A stretch of DNA of 49,435 nucleotides from Gilliamella sp. App6-5 (GTDB taxonomy: Bacteria > Pseudomonadota > Gammaproteobacteria > Enterobacterales > Orbaceae). The notes under the pieces are model-generated. The model worked only from the letters and a program-made list of their open reading frames with translations, was not told the DNA's origin and did no database searches. Position numbers and translations under genes: made by a program. The stretch lies in contig NZ_LZGT01000047.1 of the NCBI RefSeq assembly GCF_001690525.1, positions 1 through 49,435 on the forward strand, given 5' to 3'. Each line of letters opens with the position of its first letter. Position 1 is the first letter of the stretch. This document shows positions 29,918 to 38,903 of this stretch, one piece after another.

Positions 29918-30230
29918 AGTATTTATAATAGTGTTTTATATTTAAAGAGGTATTGTTTGAGAATTAATAAACTATATTTGTTAATTATCATTTGCAAATC
30001 AAAATGACGTCGGCATTTTATCACATTTCATCATAGTTGATACAATGATTTTCTAATTTGAAATTTCTATTAACAATGCTTTGGATTATCTATTATTTAT
30101 GACTCGGAACGTACCCCGTTTGTTTGAATAAGAAAGATTATTGGTTGAGAGCTATAGGACAATAAAATAGAGCCTTTATTTTTGATAAAGGCTTTTAAAA
30201 AAGGAAGTTAAACTTGCTAATTAAACGTTA
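29918..30230. other. intergenic region upstream of rimO
   Basis: AT-rich; it contains the rimO promoter region and, at its other end, the terminator of the binding-protein gene (30171-30196). No gene is seen. Confidence 0.5.
30171..30196. terminator. terminator of the siderophore-binding gene
   Basis: AGCCTTTAT pairs with ATAAAGGCT around TTTTG, with T-rich sequence on both sides. It lies 35 nt after the stop of the minus-strand binding lipoprotein. Confidence 0.8.
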
Positions 30231-31157
30231 TTATTTTAATGCATTAATCACTTCGTCTATTTGACGATTTATGCTTTCTGCGCCACCACCAGATAAGTAC
30301 CATAGATCAGGCGTTAAATAAACAACATGTGTTTTACTTTTGTTTAGTACTTGCTGAGAAAAATAGTGTTCAGCCATACCTTGGTTGCCGATTGCTTTAC
30401 TACGATCAACAACAAAGACAATATCAGGTTTCACCGATTTAATGTAATTATCATCAACAAAAATTGGTGTTGGCTTGCCTATTGCGTTATGCGCAGGCAT
30501 AACGGTGAGGGGGACCGCTCTTTTAACGTTTAGTACGTCATGAATCAGTGTCGCACTTGAGCTTGAATTGATAAGAATCATCTTTCCATCATTATGAATA
30601 ACAACGATAGCCTTTTTAGCACTGGTTTGGGCTATAGCTTGGGCATCTTGAATTGTTTTATCTAATGACTGAAGAATATTATCTGCCTTGCTTTCAGTGC
30701 CTGTAATATTTGCCAGTACTTGGATATGATTTTTGGTTGATTCAACGTAATTTTTGGCATCAACACTTAAATTAATAACAGGGGCAATTTTGGATAAATC
30801 ATCAGCTTTACTTGCTTGACGTCCATCAATAATGATCAAATCAGGCTTAACTTGCTTGATCTTTTCAATATTGGGGTCTTTCATATTGCCCGTATCGGTA
30901 ATCGATGCGTTATTATATTGTTGCAAATATGATGGGATCACTGACAGTGGGGTGGCTGCAACTATTGAACCTTTATCTAATGCATCTAACGTATCTAATG
31001 CGCCATAGTTCATTACCACTACTTTTTTAGGATCTTTAGGAACGACCACTGTTTGGCTATCAGCAGTAATGCTCATTGTTTGTGATGATTGGCAGCCGGT
31101 TAAACTTAATGCCATCACTACAATACTACTCAAAAGTAACTTTTTTTTCTTGTTCAT
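30231..31157 (-). CDS. iron-siderophore ABC transporter substrate-binding lipoprotein
   Basis: A 308-residue periplasmic binding protein of the helical-backbone (FecB/BtuF-type, PF01497) class. It has a lipobox (LSLTGC, Cys22) and domains typical for FatB/CeuE/YclQ catecholate carriers: VVVMNYGALDTLDALD, IKQVKPDLIIIDGRQ and PDIVFVVDRSKAIG. The lipid anchor is unusual for enterobacterial periplasmic binders but common in this subfamily. No permease or ATPase gene lies beside it. It is divergent from the CirA-like receptor and shares a Fur-controlled spacer with it. Confidence 0.92.
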   Translation of the reverse strand: MNKKKKLLLSSIVVMALSLTGCQSSQTMSITADSQTVVVPKDPKKVVVMNYGALDTLDALDKGSIVAATPLSVIPSYLQQYNNASITDTGNMKDPNIEKIKQVKPDLIIIDGRQASKADDLSKIAPVINLSVDAKNYVESTKNHIQVLANITGTESKADNILQSLDKTIQDAQAIAQTSAKKAIVVIHNDGKMILINSSSSATLIHDVLNVKRAVPLTVMPAHNAIGKPTPIFVDDNYIKSVKPDIVFVVDRSKAIGNQGMAEHYFSQQVLNKSKTHVVYLTPDLWYLSGGGAESINRQIDEVINALK

Positions 31158-31182
31158 TTCTAATCTCTCTCATTAATGTAAA

Positions 31183-31197
31183 TAATAATAATTATCA
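31183..31197. promoter_or_regulatory. Fur box of the binding-protein gene
   Basis: TAATAATAATTATCA matches the 7-1-7 Fur consensus at 13 of 14 positions. It is 26 nt upstream of the lipoprotein start. Confidence 0.85.
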
Positions 31198-31245
31198 TTC
31201 AATAAAGTGAAATTGTCTAGACCTAAATAATTTTTATAAAGATAT

Positions 31246-31260
31246 TGATAATCATTCTCA
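31246..31260. promoter_or_regulatory. Fur box of the receptor gene
   Basis: TGATAATCATTCTCA matches the 7-1-7 Fur consensus at 13 of 14 positions. It lies 63 nt upstream of the receptor start. Iron starvation should therefore induce both divergent genes. Confidence 0.85.
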
Positions 31261-31323
31261 TATGGTGTAGTGTTTTATGGTATATAAACTATAAATATCA
31301 TTATAAATAATGGGGTTATAAAA

Positions 31324-33294
31324 ATGAACGCAAAAAAGAAGTTTAAATTGGCAAAACATGTCATCAATACGGGCATTTTGTTGTCATTATCAAGCACTGC
31401 TATCGCGGCTAGCAATATAGATACTGACACTATGGTTGTTACTGCATCAGGGTTTTCTCAGCAAGTTAAGGAAGCGCCAGCAACTATTTCGGTTATTACA
31501 CCTAAAGAGATCGAAAATAAGCCATATCGCGATGTTACTGACGCGCTAAAAGATATCCCAGGTGTAAATATCACAGGGGGGGGGGATTCCACTGATATTA
31601 GTATTCGCGGGATGGATGCTAAATATACGTTAATATTAGTGGATGGTAAAAAAATTAGCACTCGTGAAACCAGACCAAACAGTGATAATTCCGGATTTGA
31701 GCAAGGTTGGTTACCACCATTAACAGCAATTGAACGTATTGAAGTTGTGCGTGGTCCTATGTCGTCGTTGTATGGTTCTGATGCAATGGGGGGCGTTATT
31801 AATATTATTACCAAAAAAGTATCAAATAAATGGCAAAGTGGTTTGCGTCTAGAATCGGTTATTCCTTATCGTTCAAAAGAAAAAGATACCTACACGGGCA
31901 GCTTTTCAACCATAGGACCAATTATTGATGATGTTTTAGGTATTCAACTGTATGGACAGTATTCAAAACGTCATGAAGATGAATTTCTCAGTGGTCATGC
32001 TGGGCAAAAATTACGCAGTTTAAATGGTAAATTATCGTTAAATGCCACAGAGACGCAAAAATTTGATCTGGATTTTGGACGAGCTTTACAAAATAGTAAC
32101 GCAACGGCGGGTAAAACAAGAGATAAATCTAGAAGTGACTTTAATAGAGATAATAGACGAAATACATTTGCACTAACACATAATGGCTTGTTTGGTGATG
32201 TATCCACCACTTCATTTGTCGCTTATGAAGGTAATAATAACCCTAAAAGACAGATGAAAATTCGAAATACGGATGTAGATACACGTGTTACTATTCCTTT
32301 TAGTATTAATATGCTGACTTTAGGTGGAAAATATAATTATCAAGAGTTGCACGATAAAGGAAATCAATTAAAAACCACATTATCTAAAATTGATCGTTGG
32401 AATTATGCGCTATTTGGTGAAGATGAATTACGTATTTTAGAAAATTGGAGTTTAACATTAGGGTTACGTTACAACAAAGACGAAAATTATGGTAGCAACT
32501 GGAACCCTAGGGTTTACAGTGTTTGGAATATTGATGATAACTTTACCTTAAAAGGTGGTTATTCAACGGGTTATGCGACTCCACAATTACGTTATGTTGT
32601 AACGGATTGGGGGCAAGTCACTGGAGGCGGATATTCTGATGGGGTAATCATTGGAAATCCAAATTTAAAACCAGAAAAATCAAATAATTTTGAAATTGGT
32701 ATAGGTTATACCAATGATTATGGTATCGATGCTTCGGCAACCGCATTTTACACAAAATATAAAGATAAAATTCAATCCTATTATATTTGTGATCGTAAAA
32801 GTGGCAGAAAATGTTTGTTAAAAGGTTATAGTAAAAAGTTTGACTTTATACAAGGTCGTGAAAATGTGGGTAAAGCTGATCTTAAAGGCCTTGAGCTCTC
32901 ATTTAAAACACCTTTATTTACTGATTTCTTATTAAGTTCTAACTATTCTTGGACAAAAACAGAACAAAAAAGTGGTCAATATAAAGGACGAGCTTTAAAT
33001 CGAACGCCTAAACAAAAATTCAACACTCAACTCGATTGGTATGCTACACAGCAATGGGACTTATGGGTTAAATTGGCCTATTATGGCATGGAATCATCGA
33101 ATAATCGTAATGGTACAAAAGTTGACTATCCAGGCTATACTTTCTGGGATATAGGGGCATCTTATCAAGTACATAAACAAGCTAAGGTTTATGCTGGTGT
33201 TTATAACTTATTTGATAAAGATGTCAGTAACGAAGATTTTGGTAAAACATTAGAAGGTAGACGCTATTTTGTCGGTACTGAAATTAATTTCTAA
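31324..33294 (+). CDS. cirA: TonB-dependent siderophore receptor, CirA-like
   Basis: Outer-membrane ferric-siderophore receptor of 656 residues with a signal peptide to about residue 29, TonB box DTMVV, a plug domain (EAPATISVITPKEIENK, ILVDGKKISTRET, RIEVVRGPMSSLYGSDAMGGVINIIT) and a 22-strand barrel ending in a C-terminal phenylalanine (TEINF). The plug closely follows CirA, whose ligands are catecholates such as dihydroxybenzoylserine. A run of ten G (31576-31585, codons 85-88) lies in frame in the plug and could slip, switching the gene off. Two Fur boxes lie in the divergent spacer, and a terminator follows. Confidence 0.93.
   Translation: MNAKKKFKLAKHVINTGILLSLSSTAIAASNIDTDTMVVTASGFSQQVKEAPATISVITPKEIENKPYRDVTDALKDIPGVNITGGGDSTDISIRGMDAKYTLILVDGKKISTRETRPNSDNSGFEQGWLPPLTAIERIEVVRGPMSSLYGSDAMGGVINIITKKVSNKWQSGLRLESVIPYRSKEKDTYTGSFSTIGPIIDDVLGIQLYGQYSKRHEDEFLSGHAGQKLRSLNGKLSLNATETQKFDLDFGRALQNSNATAGKTRDKSRSDFNRDNRRNTFALTHNGLFGDVSTTSFVAYEGNNNPKRQMKIRNTDVDTRVTIPFSINMLTLGGKYNYQELHDKGNQLKTTLSKIDRWNYALFGEDELRILENWSLTLGLRYNKDENYGSNWNPRVYSVWNIDDNFTLKGGYSTGYATPQLRYVVTDWGQVTGGGYSDGVIIGNPNLKPEKSNNFEIGIGYTNDYGIDASATAFYTKYKDKIQSYYICDRKSGRKCLLKGYSKKFDFIQGRENVGKADLKGLELSFKTPLFTDFLLSSNYSWTKTEQKSGQYKGRALNRTPKQKFNTQLDWYATQQWDLWVKLAYYGMESSNNRNGTKVDYPGYTFWDIGASYQVHKQAKVYAGVYNLFDKDVSNEDFGKTLEGRRYFVGTEINF
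31576..31585 (+). repeat. G10 homopolymer in the receptor gene
   Basis: Ten consecutive G inside codons 85-88 (Thr-Gly-Gly-Gly-Asp). Any change of one or two G would frameshift and truncate the receptor after the first 90 residues. Confidence 0.95.
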
Positions 33295-33328
33295 TTAACC
33301 AATATGTTAGTTTGGTTTATTCTTCTAA

Positions 33329-33355
33329 GGCAGCTTTAATTTAGCTGCCTTTTTT
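33329..33355 (+). terminator. terminator after the receptor gene
   Basis: GGCAGCT-TTAATTT-AGCTGCC followed by six T. Confidence 0.92.
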
Positions 33356-33430
33356 ATAAATAATCCATTAGCTTATGCGTTTATTTACTAAAAAATCATC
33401 AATATAACATATTAATTTTACTTGAGTTTT

Positions 33431-33682
33431 TTATTTTTGATAAAAATACTCTGTATCAATCATGAATTGAGTTTGTGATATATCTAAGCTTTTACTTACT
33501 TGCTCAATTAATGCAATATTGTCAATGTGTTGTTTTAAATCTTCTACTTCAATCCCCGTTTTGAGGCGTTTCAGTGACTGATTTTGCCATAAATCACCTT
33601 GATTGATTAAATATCTGTTGATATATTTAAAACTAGAGGTGGGTACGTCCCACCTTTGATGGTTAATTGACTGGAAATGATA
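33431..33682 (-). pseudogene. C-terminal gene fragment, unknown family
   Basis: The minus strand is open for 83 codons and ends at TAA 33431-33433. There is no start; a TGA lies in frame just upstream at 33683-33685. The translation has normal protein character (YINRYLINQGDLWQNQS, then VEDLKQHIDNIALIEQV, and a tail DTEYFYQK). It contains the palindrome GGTGGG-TACGT-CCCACC (33637-33653). It is the tail of a gene whose 5' part has been lost; the family is not recognised. Confidence 0.45.
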
Positions 33683-33867
33683 TCAATATTATAAACAAGA
33701 GAATTAAGCGTATATTTATTCTTTTACTCTTTTAAATCCTTATCGAAAGCTGAGGGTTTATTTTATCAAGTTCCTTGCTGGATGGTTGCTGTTGCAGGAT
33801 GCTTACTATAAAAGTCGATGTTTTATATAACATTTTACATTTATTGGATTTATTTTAAATGGATTTT

Positions 33868-34549
33868 ATGGGAAAAATAGCTATCTTACTTTTATTTACA
33901 CCGTTATTAGTTTATTCAGCACAGAACTTTAATTCAGCTAAAACACATTTAACTAAATTATATAAATCAAACCCTAATCAAACTACATTTTATTGCGGCT
34001 GAGAATTTTCGTGGATAGATAAAAAAATGTTGTTGATTTTGACAAATGTGGATACCAGACAAGAAAAATCAGGCTAGAGCTGAACGCATTGAGTGGGAAC
34101 ATGTTATACCTGCCGAAAATTTTGGTAGACACCTAACATGCTGGCAAGCAGGTGGACGTAAAGCGTGTAAAAAAGATGCTACCTTCAATCAAATAGCAAG
34201 TGATATGCATAACTTTCAAGCGGCTATTGGTGAAGTGAATGGCGATAGGTCTAATTATCGTTATTCGCTATTCACTAAAGCATTTAATCAGTATGGAAAG
34301 TGTAAAAGTGCTGTGGATTTTAAAGCTCGCATATTCCAGCCACATGACGAAATTCGAGGAATGATAGCACGTACATATCTTTACATGTCTGATAAATATA
34401 AAATCAATTTATCTAATCAAGAAGAAAAGCTGATGAGGGCGTGAGATAAAATGTATGCACCTGAAAATTGGGAATGCAAGCGTAATGAGCATATAGCAAA
34501 AGTGCAAGGTAATGATAATAAGTTTGTTACTGGGTGGTGTACACAATGA
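33868..34549 (+). pseudogene. broken second endonuclease I gene
   Basis: A paralogue of endA (17496-18263) that has lost its reading frame in three places. TGA replaces the second Cys of YCGC near 34001; one base is missing from an A-run near 34022-34028; and TGA at 34442-34444 replaces a Trp near the C-terminus. The signal peptide (MGKIAILLLFTPLLVYS) and much of the core (RIEWEHVIPAENFGRH, AIGEVNGDRSNY) remain. The catalytic stretch also differs (SDMHNFQA in place of GDIHNLQP). Compared with the intact copy, the segment between the signal peptide and the first Cys motif is shorter. Its last codons overlap the next small gene. Confidence 0.85.
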
Positions 34550-34800
34550 AAAAGTTAATCGTATTATTTTTAATTATTTTTTGGTCGCAAATTGTAGATG
34601 CGGCGGTAATCCATAATATAACGTATCGTGGTTCAGATCCTGATGCAATTAGGTTGATCGGTGGTGTATCTTTTTTTGCTTTGATTTGTATCTGTTTTAT
34701 TATGGCCAATTTTCTATTAGAAGAGAGTGACAAACCAAAGGATGAGCAAGACAAATTAAAGCAAAATGGAGTGCGTTCTAGCAAAAAAACAAGCCAGTGA
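34546..34800 (+). CDS. small membrane protein, 84 aa
   Basis: ATG 34546 overlaps the stop of the endonuclease pseudogene as ATGA, and GGTGG lies 7 nt upstream. The product has a cleavable-looking N-terminal hydrophobic segment (KKLIVLFLIIFWSQIVDA), a short external loop (YRGSDPDAIR), a second membrane helix (GVSFFALICICFIMANFLL) and a charged tail. It has no recognised family. It was probably in an operon with the second endonuclease gene and may survive only as its former partner. Confidence 0.6.
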   Translation: MKKLIVLFLIIFWSQIVDAAVIHNITYRGSDPDAIRLIGGVSFFALICICFIMANFLLEESDKPKDEQDKLKQNGVRSSKKTSQ

Positions 34801-35269
34801 ACGAGAAATTCAAGAAATACGAAATATATACTTCTAAGAATTTTAAAAAGAAAAAATGAAGTCGCTTGACTGTGTTTTTTTGTGTCCAGATTTTGAGTAA
34901 TTCACTCAATACCAAGTCGACAGCAATGCTATGTACACATCTACATAATAAACAGTATTAGACTAAAGAGCGATTTAAATTTATGAAAAAATTAGGGAAG
35001 TAAGCAGGTAGAATGTTATTAAACTGGAAACGAGTTAAGTCAATTATTGAAAATAAGACCCATTCCTTTCACCAAAATAAAACTCAAATTTTAAGCAAAA
35101 AATCAGTCATAAAAATCGCCGATTTTATTGAAATTTTTTCATGTGGAAATTCGTTTATTTTGAAATTGTTAGCATTTAAAGGGCTATTTAATGGTATCCA
35201 TTTTATCCTACTAATAAAATCTGAATTTAAGGTAATCACTTTAAAGGCTTTTTAGATAAGGCTTTAGAA
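34801..35269. other. intergenic region
   Basis: No gene is well supported. A frame at 35013-35255 (80 codons, ATG with AGG 6 nt upstream, basic and then hydrophobic) is possible but has no recognisable features and AT-driven composition. The rest is AT-rich. Confidence 0.35.
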
Positions 35270-35346
35270 TGGTACGCCCGGGTGGACTCGAACCACTGAC
35301 CCCCACCATGTCAAGGTGATGCTCTAACCAACTGAGCTACGGGCGT
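35270..35346 (-). tRNA. tRNA-Val (GAC)
   Basis: The full cloverleaf can be folded on the minus strand. The acceptor is ACGCCCG/CGGGCGT, the D arm is AGCTCAGTTGGTTAGAGC, the anticodon loop TTGACAT gives GAC, the T arm contains GGTTCGAGTCC, the discriminator is A and the CCA end is encoded (35270-35272). It sits upstream of and divergent from recQ. Confidence 0.97.
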
Positions 35347-35625
35347 ATATTTGAAACACGCAAATATTAGCTGGCAAATTGATTTGTAGCAAGTAAAAAA
35401 ATAAAAAAATAGCTGATTTTTTAATCTTTTGAACTAAATGGATTGTAAAATAAACATTTTTGCTTCTGATTTTAAAAAAATTATAATATTTGAATCCAAA
35501 ATCTTTTCTAAAAAATTTTTTATTATTGGGATGAATTGTAAATTTATGTAATTTCGTGGTGGTTTGTTTAAACTAATTTAGCTATACTCGCTACTTCAAG
35601 TTAGGCGCAACATATTTAGGTTTGT

Positions 35626-37455
35626 ATGTCGATAAAAGATCAGATTGAAGATGTTTTGCAAAATGTTTTTGGTTACAAGTCATTTAGAAATCAACAAAGA
35701 GAAATAATTGAATCTATTATCGATGGACGTGATACTTTAATAATTATTCCTACAGGCGGCGGGAAATCTTTATGTTATCAAATTCCCTCAGTATTATTGC
35801 CGGGAACAGCAATTATTGTATCCCCTTTAATTTCTTTGATGAAAGATCAGGTTGATCAGCTATTAGCCAATGGTATTTCTGCTGCCTATCTTAATGCCTC
35901 ACTATCATCGACCGAGCAACAAGAAGTTATCAAAAAATATTTGGATCACTCTATAAAGCTGTTATATGTTTCTCCTGAACGATTAGCATTACAGGCTTTT
36001 TCTACATTAATCGATGAATATCCACCTTCATTAATTGCTATTGATGAGGCACATTGTATTTCACAATGGGGACATGATTTTAGGCCTGATTATCGTCAAT
36101 TAGGACAACTTTCAACGCGTTTTCCTAACGTACCCATTGTTGCATTAACCGCAACTGCCGACAAAATGACGCAGACTGATATTATTCATCAATTAAATTT
36201 GGTCGATCCATTAGTAATAGTGCGAAGTTTTGATCGGCCAAATATTCGTTATACGGTGGTCGAAAAATTTAATCAAACTGAGCAAGTTGTTTCGTTTATT
36301 GAGACACAAAAAGGCAATAGTGGCATTATTTATTGTTCTAGCCGTTCAAGAGTGGAAGATATGACCACTAGACTTGCTGCGCGAGGATTTTCCGTTAAAG
36401 CTTATCATGCAGGGCTGTCTAATAATGAGCGCCAACAAGCACAGGAAGATTTTTTAAAAGATAATGTGCAAATTATCGTAGCAACTGTTGCATTTGGTAT
36501 GGGGATTAATAAACCCAATGTGCGTTTTGTTGTTCATGCAGACTGTCCGCGAACGATTGAAGCTTATTATCAAGAAACGGGGCGAGCGGGGCGTGATGGC
36601 TTACCTGCTGAAGCGATGCTACTATTTAATAGCAAAGATCTTAATTGGTATCAGCAACAAGTTATTGAGAAAAGAGAGGGTCAACATAAACTGGTCGAAT
36701 TGCAAAAGATTGATGCAATGGAGGCTTTTGGGCAAAGTTTGACTTGTCGGCGCATTGTGTTGCTTAATTATTTTGGTGAACAACGGGAAGAGCCTTGTAA
36801 TAACTGTGATGTTTGTTTGTATCCACCTGAACTTTATGATGGCTTAATTGATGCACAAAAAGTTTTATCCTGTGTTTATCGCGTTGAACAACGTTATGGG
36901 GCGCAATATATTGTGGATGTTTTACGTGGCTCTGGGCGCTCTCAAATTAAAGATAATGGTCATAATAAATTATCCGTTTATGGCATTGGTAAACAGCATT
37001 CATCTGGCTATTGGCTCAGTGTTATTAGACAACTGGTTTATTTGGGATATTTAAACCAAAATATATCAACTTATACAACCCTTCAATTAACACAAAAAGC
37101 ACGTTTAATTCTTCGGGGGGAAACATCATTATCATTGGCTAAACCTCGTTTAGAAATTGTTAAGAAAAGCCGTATAAATCGTTACGCTAGAGCAATTAAT
37201 TTAACAACTATTCTAGCTTACGAAGAGCGAATTTTATTTAATAATCTTAAACGATTGCGTAAAGATATTGCCGATGCTGAAGATATTCCACCCTATATTG
37301 TTTTTAGTGATGCGACATTGCTTGAAATGGTTCAAACTAAACCAGAAAGCAAAAAGCAGCTCATTAATATTACTGGTGTAGGTAAAATCAAGTTGGAAAA
37401 ATATGGTAATTTGTTCTTAGATGAAATAAATGAATTTATGATAAAAAATATGTAA
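35626..37455 (+). CDS. recQ: ATP-dependent DNA helicase RecQ
   Basis: A 3'-5' helicase of recombination repair, 609 residues as in E. coli. Motif 0/I reads [13 protein letters not shown] and [14 protein letters not shown], motif [18 protein letters not shown], and motif [14 protein letters not shown]. The four zinc-binding cysteines begin at [12 protein letters not shown] and end CNNCDVC, and a winged helix and a C-terminal HRDC domain ([13 protein letters not shown]) follow. It is monocistronic. Confidence 0.98.
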   Translation: MSIKDQIEDVLQNVFGYKSFRNQQREIIESIIDGRDTLIIIPTGGGKSLCYQIPSVLLPGTAIIVSPLISLMKDQVDQLLANGISAAYLNASLSSTEQQEVIKKYLDHSIKLLYVSPERLALQAFSTLIDEYPPSLIAIDEAHCISQWGHDFRPDYRQLGQLSTRFPNVPIVALTATADKMTQTDIIHQLNLVDPLVIVRSFDRPNIRYTVVEKFNQTEQVVSFIETQKGNSGIIYCSSRSRVEDMTTRLAARGFSVKAYHAGLSNNERQQAQEDFLKDNVQIIVATVAFGMGINKPNVRFVVHADCPRTIEAYYQETGRAGRDGLPAEAMLLFNSKDLNWYQQQVIEKREGQHKLVELQKIDAMEAFGQSLTCRRIVLLNYFGEQREEPCNNCDVCLYPPELYDGLIDAQKVLSCVYRVEQRYGAQYIVDVLRGSGRSQIKDNGHNKLSVYGIGKQHSSGYWLSVIRQLVYLGYLNQNISTYTTLQLTQKARLILRGETSLSLAKPRLEIVKKSRINRYARAINLTTILAYEERILFNNLKRLRKDIADAEDIPPYIVFSDATLLEMVQTKPESKKQLINITGVGKIKLEKYGNLFLDEINEFMIKNM

Positions 37456-38002
37456 TTTGTAGGAATAGGTTTTATAAATGTTTGATTGATAAGACGGTTA
37501 TCTCCCGTTTTAACTAATAGATGTTGCGAATTCTCAATTAACCATCAAACGGTATAGAATCCTGAATATTTTTTACAAAAAATATAACCTTAAAAGTTAA
37601 CAGTTGTATAAATATCCCATAGTGAGTACAAAATTCATGTAAAAAATACGTTTCCTGTATTCGTGTTTTATTTTCTAATTTAACCAGACGTTTAATGTCA
37701 TCACTGTGGTATTTTTACTGATTAAGGGGACAAATAGCTCTAATCGGGCTTTTTTAGCTCATTATTAATAGTCCGATGACTAACCATAAAATGTTTAACT
37801 TAATCAGTGATGGTTGTTTTTCTCTATGATATAAGCACCATGCACCACCATATCGCTTGTTTGTGATACGACATTAATTCTGTATATTCATTACAGTATT
37901 TTCTTAAATTACCATAAATAGTGCGAGTAATTCCTACACTTTGTCATTATTAAAAATGATAATTTTCCATTCAGTTCCATATGTTATTGGTCTCTAATTT
38001 AA
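37456..38002. other. decayed repeat / mobile-element remnant
   Basis: 37529-37600 contains the core of the 185-bp repeat, with ACGGTATAGAATCCTGAATA identical and both sides diverged. The following 250 nt on the minus strand are alignable by eye to the decayed HTH-like ORF at 1180-1410 (KNIQDSIPF tail, SQT.D start, VSHRTINNELK HTH piece), but they are broken by several stops. This is therefore a second, older copy of the same element. No intact gene is present. Confidence 0.5.
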
Positions 38003-38030
38003 TTGAATATTAAGCTAGTTGAGCTATAAT
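38003..38030 (+). promoter_or_regulatory. sigma-70 promoter of the pan operon
   Basis: TTGAAT (38003-38008), a 16-nt spacer, and TATAAT (38025-38030), 30 nt before the first gene. Confidence 0.75.
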
Positions 38031-38060
38031 GCGACAATTATTTAATAAGTTACAGTTACA

Positions 38061-38903
38061 ATGATTATCGGTTTTATTGGTGCGGGTAAAGTAGGTTGCA
38101 CCTTAGCTAAGTATTTTTCTTTATGTGGAATGCGGATTGCTGGGTTTTATAGCCGATCTTATGAACATGCAAAAGAGGCAAGTGATTTTACTCACAGTCA
38201 AGCTTATACATCGTTAGCTGATTTAGTTAATGATTGTGATTGCTTATTGGTTACTGTATCAGATAGCCAAATAGCCACTGTTTGGCAAGAACTTTGCCTG
38301 TTACCTATTGCTAATAAGTGGATCGGTCATTGTAGTGGGCTGTTAACGTCACATATATTTAGCCTGCATAATATCGTTCATCCATTTGCGTTTTCATTGC
38401 ATCCTTTATATGCCATTTATGATAGATTTGATTGTTATAAAGCTCTGTCAGGTGTTTCTTTTACGCTTGAGGCAAATGAAAATGTTATCCATCAATTACA
38501 GACTTTTTTAACCCCACTAAAAAATCCTTTAGCCATTTTACCAGCAAGTAAAAAAGTGCTTTACCATGCGGCTTGTGTTATGTTGAGTAATCAAGTTATT
38601 GCATTGGTACAAATTGGTATTGATTTGCTTAGTCAATGCGGATTAAATGTTGAATTTAGTGAACAAGCTTGGCGTTTATTATTCCTAGAAAATGCTAAAA
38701 ATATATGTGAAGTAGGCGTCATTGATGCTCTAACTGGACCTGTCGAACGAGGCGATATTGAAACGATCAAACATCATATAATGACTATGCCGGTCGAACT
38801 AAAAATTATTTACCAGCAGTTATCTGCTATTTTACTTAATATTAGTCGAACAAAACATCCAAGCAAGGACTATCGACAATTAGAATTGGAGTTGTTACCT
38901 TGA
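38061..38903 (+). CDS. panG: PanG-type ketopantoate reductase (DUF2520)
   Basis: A 280-residue Rossmann-fold oxidoreductase with the NAD(P)-binding start IIGFIGAGKVGCTLAKYF and a C-terminal helical DUF2520 domain (HAACVMLSNQVIALVQIG, LTGPVERGDIETIKHHI). It is not homologous along its length to the usual PanE. PanG, described in Francisella, reduces ketopantoate to pantoate and replaces PanE. Position supports this: it overlaps panB by 4 nt (TTGA) and is followed by panC, so the operon would carry out all pantoate steps. The assignment rests on domain type and context. Confidence 0.8.
   Translation: MIIGFIGAGKVGCTLAKYFSLCGMRIAGFYSRSYEHAKEASDFTHSQAYTSLADLVNDCDCLLVTVSDSQIATVWQELCLLPIANKWIGHCSGLLTSHIFSLHNIVHPFAFSLHPLYAIYDRFDCYKALSGVSFTLEANENVIHQLQTFLTPLKNPLAILPASKKVLYHAACVMLSNQVIALVQIGIDLLSQCGLNVEFSEQAWRLLFLENAKNICEVGVIDALTGPVERGDIETIKHHIMTMPVELKIIYQQLSAILLNISRTKHPSKDYRQLELELLP

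Noticed and set aside
33999-34003. TGA at a Cys codon in the second endonuclease gene as possible selenocysteine
   Set aside because: The same gene has a second TGA at a Trp position and a frameshift, which is ordinary decay; no SECIS-like hairpin follows.
35013-35255. 80-codon ORF near tRNA-Val
   Set aside because: Lysine/isoleucine-rich chance-like composition, weak ribosome-binding site, no features.
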